From: Zoogloea sp.
Lineage (GTDB): Bacteria > Pseudomonadota > Gammaproteobacteria > Burkholderiales > Rhodocyclaceae
Reading direction: 5' to 3'
Assembly: GCA_023150095.1 (NCBI GenBank)
Contig: JAKLLO010000009.1
Location: 1-54,631, forward strand
DNA: 54,631 nt
A program made the position numbers and the translations under genes. Positions 52,201 to 54,631 of this stretch are shown one piece after another. Under the pieces are notes generated by a model that was not told where the DNA came from, did not search any database, and worked only from the letters and a program-made list of their open reading frames with translations. Each line of letters opens with the position of its first letter. The first letter of the stretch is position 1.

Positions 52201-53971
52201 CGAGTACCTGGTCAACGCCGACCAGATCCAGATCAAGATGGCCCAGGGCGCCAAGCCCGGTGAAGGCGGTCAGCTGCCCGGCCACAAGGTGTCCGAATAC
52301 ATCGGCTTCCTGCGTCACTCGGTGCCGGGCGTCGGCCTGATCTCGCCCCCGCCGCACCACGACATCTACTCGATCGAAGATCTGGCCCAGCTGATCCACG
52401 ACCTGAAGAACACCAACCCGATCGCCGACATCTCGGTGAAGCTGGTGTCCGAAGTGGGCGTCGGCACGGTTGCCGCCGGTGTCGCCAAGGCCAAGGCCGA
52501 CCACGTCGTGATCGCCGGTCACGACGGTGGTACCGGTGCCTCGCCGCTGTCGTCGATCAAGTACGCCGGTTCGCCGTGGGAGCTCGGCCTTGCCGAAACC
52601 CAGCAGACCCTGGTGCTCAACCGCCTGCGCAGCCGCATCCGCGTGCAGGTGGACGGCCAGATCAAGACTGGTCGTGACGTGGTCATCGGCGCCCTGCTGG
52701 GTGCGGATGAGTTCGGCTTCGCCACCGCGCCGCTGGTCGTCGAAGGCTGCATCATGATGCGAAAGTGCCACCTGAACACCTGTCCGGTGGGAGTGGCCAC
52801 GCAGGATCCGACCCTTCGCAAGCGCTTCTCCGGCCAGCCGGAGCACGTGGTGAACTACTTCTTCTTCGTTGCCGAAGAAGTCCGCGAGCTGATGGCCCAG
52901 CTGGGCATCCGCAAGTTCGACGACCTGATCGGCCGCGCCGATCTGCTCGACATGCGTGCCGGCATCGACCACTGGAAGGCCAGCGGCCTGGATTACAGCC
53001 GCATCTTCCACCTGCCGAACGTCCCCGCCGACGTGCCGCGCATCCACACCGAAACCCAGGACCACAACCTGGGCAAGGCGCTGGACAACCAGCTCATCGA
53101 GCTGGCCAAGCCGGCCCTCGAGAACGGCGAGAAGGTCAACATCGAACTGCCTGTGCGCAACATCAACCGCACCGTCGGCGCGATGCTGTCGGGCAAGTTT
53201 GCCGCCAAGTACGGTCACGCCGGCCTGCCGGACGACACCGTGCATATCAAGCTCAACGGCACTGCCGGCCAGAGCTTCGGCGCCTTCCTGTCCCGCGGCC
53301 TGACCCTCGAACTGGTGGGTGAAGGCAACGACTACGTCGGCAAGGGCCTCTCCGGTGGCCGCATCGTCGTCCGCCCGGCGGCCGGCTTCAAGTGCGACAC
53401 CCCGTCCAACATCATCATCGGCAACACCGTGCTGTACGGTGCCACCGAAGGCGAAGCCTATTTCGCCGGCGTTGGCGGCGAGCGTTTTGCGGTGCGTAAC
53501 TCCGGTGCGACCACGGTCGTCGAAGGCGTGGGCGACCACGGCTGCGAATACATGACCGGTGGCACCGTGGTGGTGCTCGGCATGACCGGCCGCAACTTCG
53601 CGGCGGGCATGTCCGGTGGCGTCGCCTACGTGTTCGACGAAGACGGCACTTTCGAATCCCGCTGCAACATGGCCCAGGTGGCCCTGGAGCCGGTCGAGGA
53701 AGAGTTCGCCGCCCGCAAGGGTTCCGAGGCCGGCGACGACCTGGAAGGCCACGGCCGCGTCGATGTGCGTCACCTGGGCATGGCCGACGAAGCCCTGCTC
53801 AAGATGCTGATCGAACGTCACGCCACCTACACCGGCAGCGAACGCGCCAAGGCCATCCTGGCCGACTGGGCAGCCTACCGCTGCAAGTTCGTCAAGGTGA
53901 TGCCGCACGAATACCGTCGCGCGCTGGCCGAGATGGCCGCGCAACAACAGAAAGAACTGGAGGCCGCGTAA
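49295..53971 (+). CDS. gltB: Glutamate synthase (NADPH) large subunit
   Basis: A 1558-residue GOGAT alpha subunit. A short propeptide ends before C19 in [11 protein letters not shown], the glutaminase nucleophile. The GATase-2 domain is followed by a central domain, the FMN/synthase domain ([27 protein letters not shown]) and the 3Fe-4S cysteines in [15 protein letters not shown]. The C-terminal GXGXG beta-helix has [11 protein letters not shown] and [14 protein letters not shown] precedes ATG 49295 at good spacing. It joins GltD for glutamate synthesis from glutamine and 2-oxoglutarate. Confidence 0.97.
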   Translation: MDLPLEQGLYDPANEHDACGVGFIAHIKGNKTHDIVLQGLEILKNLDHRGAVGADPLQGDGAGILIQIPDTLFREEMAKQGVTLPPAGDYGVGMVFLPKEHASRLACEEEIERATRAEGQVVLGWRDVPTDPAMPMSPTVKAKEPVIRQVFIGRGPDVMVTDALERKLYVIRRRAANAIAALKLKHSKEFYTPSMSARTINYKGLLLADQVGQYYFDLQDPRCVSALSLVHQRFSTNTFPTWHLAHPFRYIAHNGEINTVRGNYNWMRAREKGTHSPLLGEDLQKLWPLIYPGQSDSAAFDNALELLVMSGYSLAHAMMMMIPEAWESHTLMDQKRRAFYEYHAAMMEPWDGPAAVAFTDGRQIGATLDRNGLRPARYLVTDDDYVVMASESGVLPIPDEKIVKKWRLQPGKMFLIDMEQGRIIDDKELKESLAAAKPYQEWLSRINIKLDSCAEPEADAAPTFSASLLDRQQAFGYTQEDIKFILEPMAKSGEEAAGSMGNDSPLAVLSSRNKPIYNYFRQLFAQVTNPPIDPIREQLVMSLVSFVGPRPNLLGINEINPPYRLEVTQPVLTFADMAKLRGIAGYTGNKFRSAELDICYPLAWGKQGVEARLASLCAEAENAVLNGSNILIVSDRKVDADNVAIPALLATSAIHQHLVTQGLRTRTGLVVETGSARETHHFAVLAGYGAEAVHPYLALETLAQIAKGDAELTEKYTKHFIKGVGKGLMKVMSKMGISTFMSYTGAQIFEAIGLQKSLVEKYFTGTSSQVEGISVFEVMEEAIRLHQQAFSADPVLANALDAGGEYAFRVRGEEHMWTPDAIAKLQHSTRSGKYDTYKEYAKIINDQSKRHMTLRGLFDLKPAGAPVPLEEVESAKDIVKRFATGAMSLGSISTEAHTTLAVAMNRIGGKSNTGEGGEDPKRFFPIAKDTTLSEVIGASRVERDIELKAGDSLRSSIKQVASGRFGVTTEYLVNADQIQIKMAQGAKPGEGGQLPGHKVSEYIGFLRHSVPGVGLISPPPHHDIYSIEDLAQLIHDLKNTNPIADISVKLVSEVGVGTVAAGVAKAKADHVVIAGHDGGTGASPLSSIKYAGSPWELGLAETQQTLVLNRLRSRIRVQVDGQIKTGRDVVIGALLGADEFGFATAPLVVEGCIMMRKCHLNTCPVGVATQDPTLRKRFSGQPEHVVNYFFFVAEEVRELMAQLGIRKFDDLIGRADLLDMRAGIDHWKASGLDYSRIFHLPNVPADVPRIHTETQDHNLGKALDNQLIELAKPALENGEKVNIELPVRNINRTVGAMLSGKFAAKYGHAGLPDDTVHIKLNGTAGQSFGAFLSRGLTLELVGEGNDYVGKGLSGGRIVVRPAAGFKCDTPSNIIIGNTVLYGATEGEAYFAGVGGERFAVRNSGATTVVEGVGDHGCEYMTGGTVVVLGMTGRNFAAGMSGGVAYVFDEDGTFESRCNMAQVALEPVEEEFAARKGSEAGDDLEGHGRVDVRHLGMADEALLKMLIERHATYTGSERAKAILADWAAYRCKFVKVMPHEYRRALAEMAAQQQKELEAA

Positions 53972-53972
53972 C

Positions 53973-54631
53973 ATGGGCAAGCCAACTGGGTTCCTCGAAT
54001 TTGAGCGCCTCTCCGAGGCTTATGCGCCGGTCGAGCAACGTCTCAAGAACTACAAGGAATTCGTCGTCACCCTGACCGACGAAGAAGCGAGCAAGCAGGG
54101 CGCGCGCTGCATGGACTGCGGCATCCCGTTCTGCAACAACGGCTGTCCGGTTAACAACATCATTCCCGACTGGAATGATCTGGTTTACCGCGGCAACTGG
54201 AAGGAAGCGATCGAGGTCCTGCACTCGACCAACAACTTCCCGGACTTCACCGGCCGCATCTGTCCGGCGCCGTGTGAAGCCGCCTGCACGCTGAACATCA
54301 ACACCGAAGCCGTGGGCATCAAGTCGATCGAGCACGCGATCATCGACAAGGCCTGGGAAAACGGCTGGGTCAAGCCGCAGCCGGCCGCCGTCAAGACCGG
54401 CAAGAAGGTCGCGGTCGTCGGTTCCGGCCCCGCCGGCCTGGCCGCTGCCCAGCAGCTGGCCCGCGTCGGCCACGACGTGATCGTGTTCGAGAAGAGCAGC
54501 CGCATCGGCGGTCTGCTCGGCTTCGGCATCCCTGACTTCAAGCTCGACAAGTCGGTCATCGACCGCCGCGTCGAGCAGATGCAGGCCGAAGGTGTGGTCT
54601 TCAAGACCAAGGTACTGGTGGGTGACAAGAA
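53973..54631 (+). CDS. gltD: Glutamate synthase small subunit, N-terminal part (cut by window end)
   Basis: The first about 219 residues of GltD. It starts [13 protein letters not shown], with 4Fe-4S cysteines in [14 protein letters not shown] and CPAPCEAAC, and the FAD motif [18 protein letters not shown]. It supplies electrons from NADPH to GltB. The ATG follows the gltB stop by one base. The NADPH domain lies beyond the window. Confidence 0.97.
   Translation, partial: MGKPTGFLEFERLSEAYAPVEQRLKNYKEFVVTLTDEEASKQGARCMDCGIPFCNNGCPVNNIIPDWNDLVYRGNWKEAIEVLHSTNNFPDFTGRICPAPCEAACTLNINTEAVGIKSIEHAIIDKAWENGWVKPQPAAVKTGKKVAVVGSGPAGLAAAQQLARVGHDVIVFEKSSRIGGLLGFGIPDFKLDKSVIDRRVEQMQAEGVVFKTKVLVGDK

Noticed and set aside
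49055-53980. 1641-residue open frame antisense to gltB
   Set aside because: It is the reverse-strand shadow of a GC-rich, strongly conserved gene; the translation is His/Gly/Val-rich and matches no protein family.

Overview
This is a GC-rich (mostly about two-thirds G+C), gene-dense chromosomal segment of a Gram-negative betaproteobacterium, most likely of the order Rhodocyclales (Zoogloeaceae/Azonexaceae type). That placement is an inference from gene content and order: pilMNOPQ followed by aroK-aroB-dgt-gltB-gltD, a divergent ponA/mrcA next to pilM, the proteobacterial-type gshA with gshB, metX-metW, a regulatory PTS (EIIA-Man type, HPr, EI), rapZ, yicC-gmk-rpoZ-spoT divergent from a kinase/phosphatase-rph-rdgB-hemW operon, lysA-lptM/cyaY, and PEP-CTERM (exosortase-sorted) proteins. 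No rRNA, tRNA, CRISPR array, insertion sequence or prophage gene was recognised. Both ends cut a gene: an HMG-CoA lyase tail at the left and gltD at the right.

Layout. 1-3.5 kb (+): HMG-CoA lyase end, two tandem small Cys-rich DUF1289 proteins, an MBL-fold hydrolase, rapZ, and a NusG_II/Gx-transporter pair; an RNase H-like gene converges on them. 4.1-8.5 kb (+): an accessory-looking block with a SARP-like transcription regulator and two PEP-CTERM proteins. Each PEP-CTERM gene is preceded at exactly the same distance by the same promoter-like element, and the block ends in a perfect intrinsic terminator. 8.6-18.7 kb (-): DyP peroxidase, metW, metX under a SAM-II riboswitch with its own sigma70 promoter and terminator, then ptsI, ptsH, EIIA, apbE, gshB, gshA, and a solitary N6-adenine DNA methyltransferase. 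19-28.6 kb: a GNAT/FemAB-like acyltransferase, hemW-rdgB-rph-phosphatase-kinase (-) divergent from yicC-gmk-rpoZ-spoT-DUF3460 (+). 28.7-34.8 kb: an exonuclease/GIY-YIG fusion, a 443-bp gene-free stretch holding an array of imperfect 42-65-bp repeats, and an RND efflux pair (-). 34.8-39 kb: lysA, lptM, cyaY, PBP1A. 39.2-54.6 kb (+): the type IV pilus alignment/secretin operon, an unusual Ig-like lipoprotein with low-GC composition inserted before aroK, then aroB, dgt, gltB, gltD.

Most of the window is housekeeping: methionine, lysine, shikimate, glutamate and glutathione synthesis, the stringent response, nucleotide-pool sanitation, peptidoglycan synthesis and type IV pili. The least ordinary signals are (i) the fixed-spacing element upstream of both PEP-CTERM genes, adjacent to an undescribed SARP-like regulator; (ii) the SAM-II riboswitch plus terminator ahead of metX in a betaproteobacterium; (iii) the repeat array at 30.3-30.6 kb; (iv) the compositionally foreign Ig/calcium-loop lipoprotein between pilQ and aroK; and (v) a possible small RNA or attenuated leader ahead of gltB. 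All functional calls rest on reading the translated sequences by eye; no database search was run.
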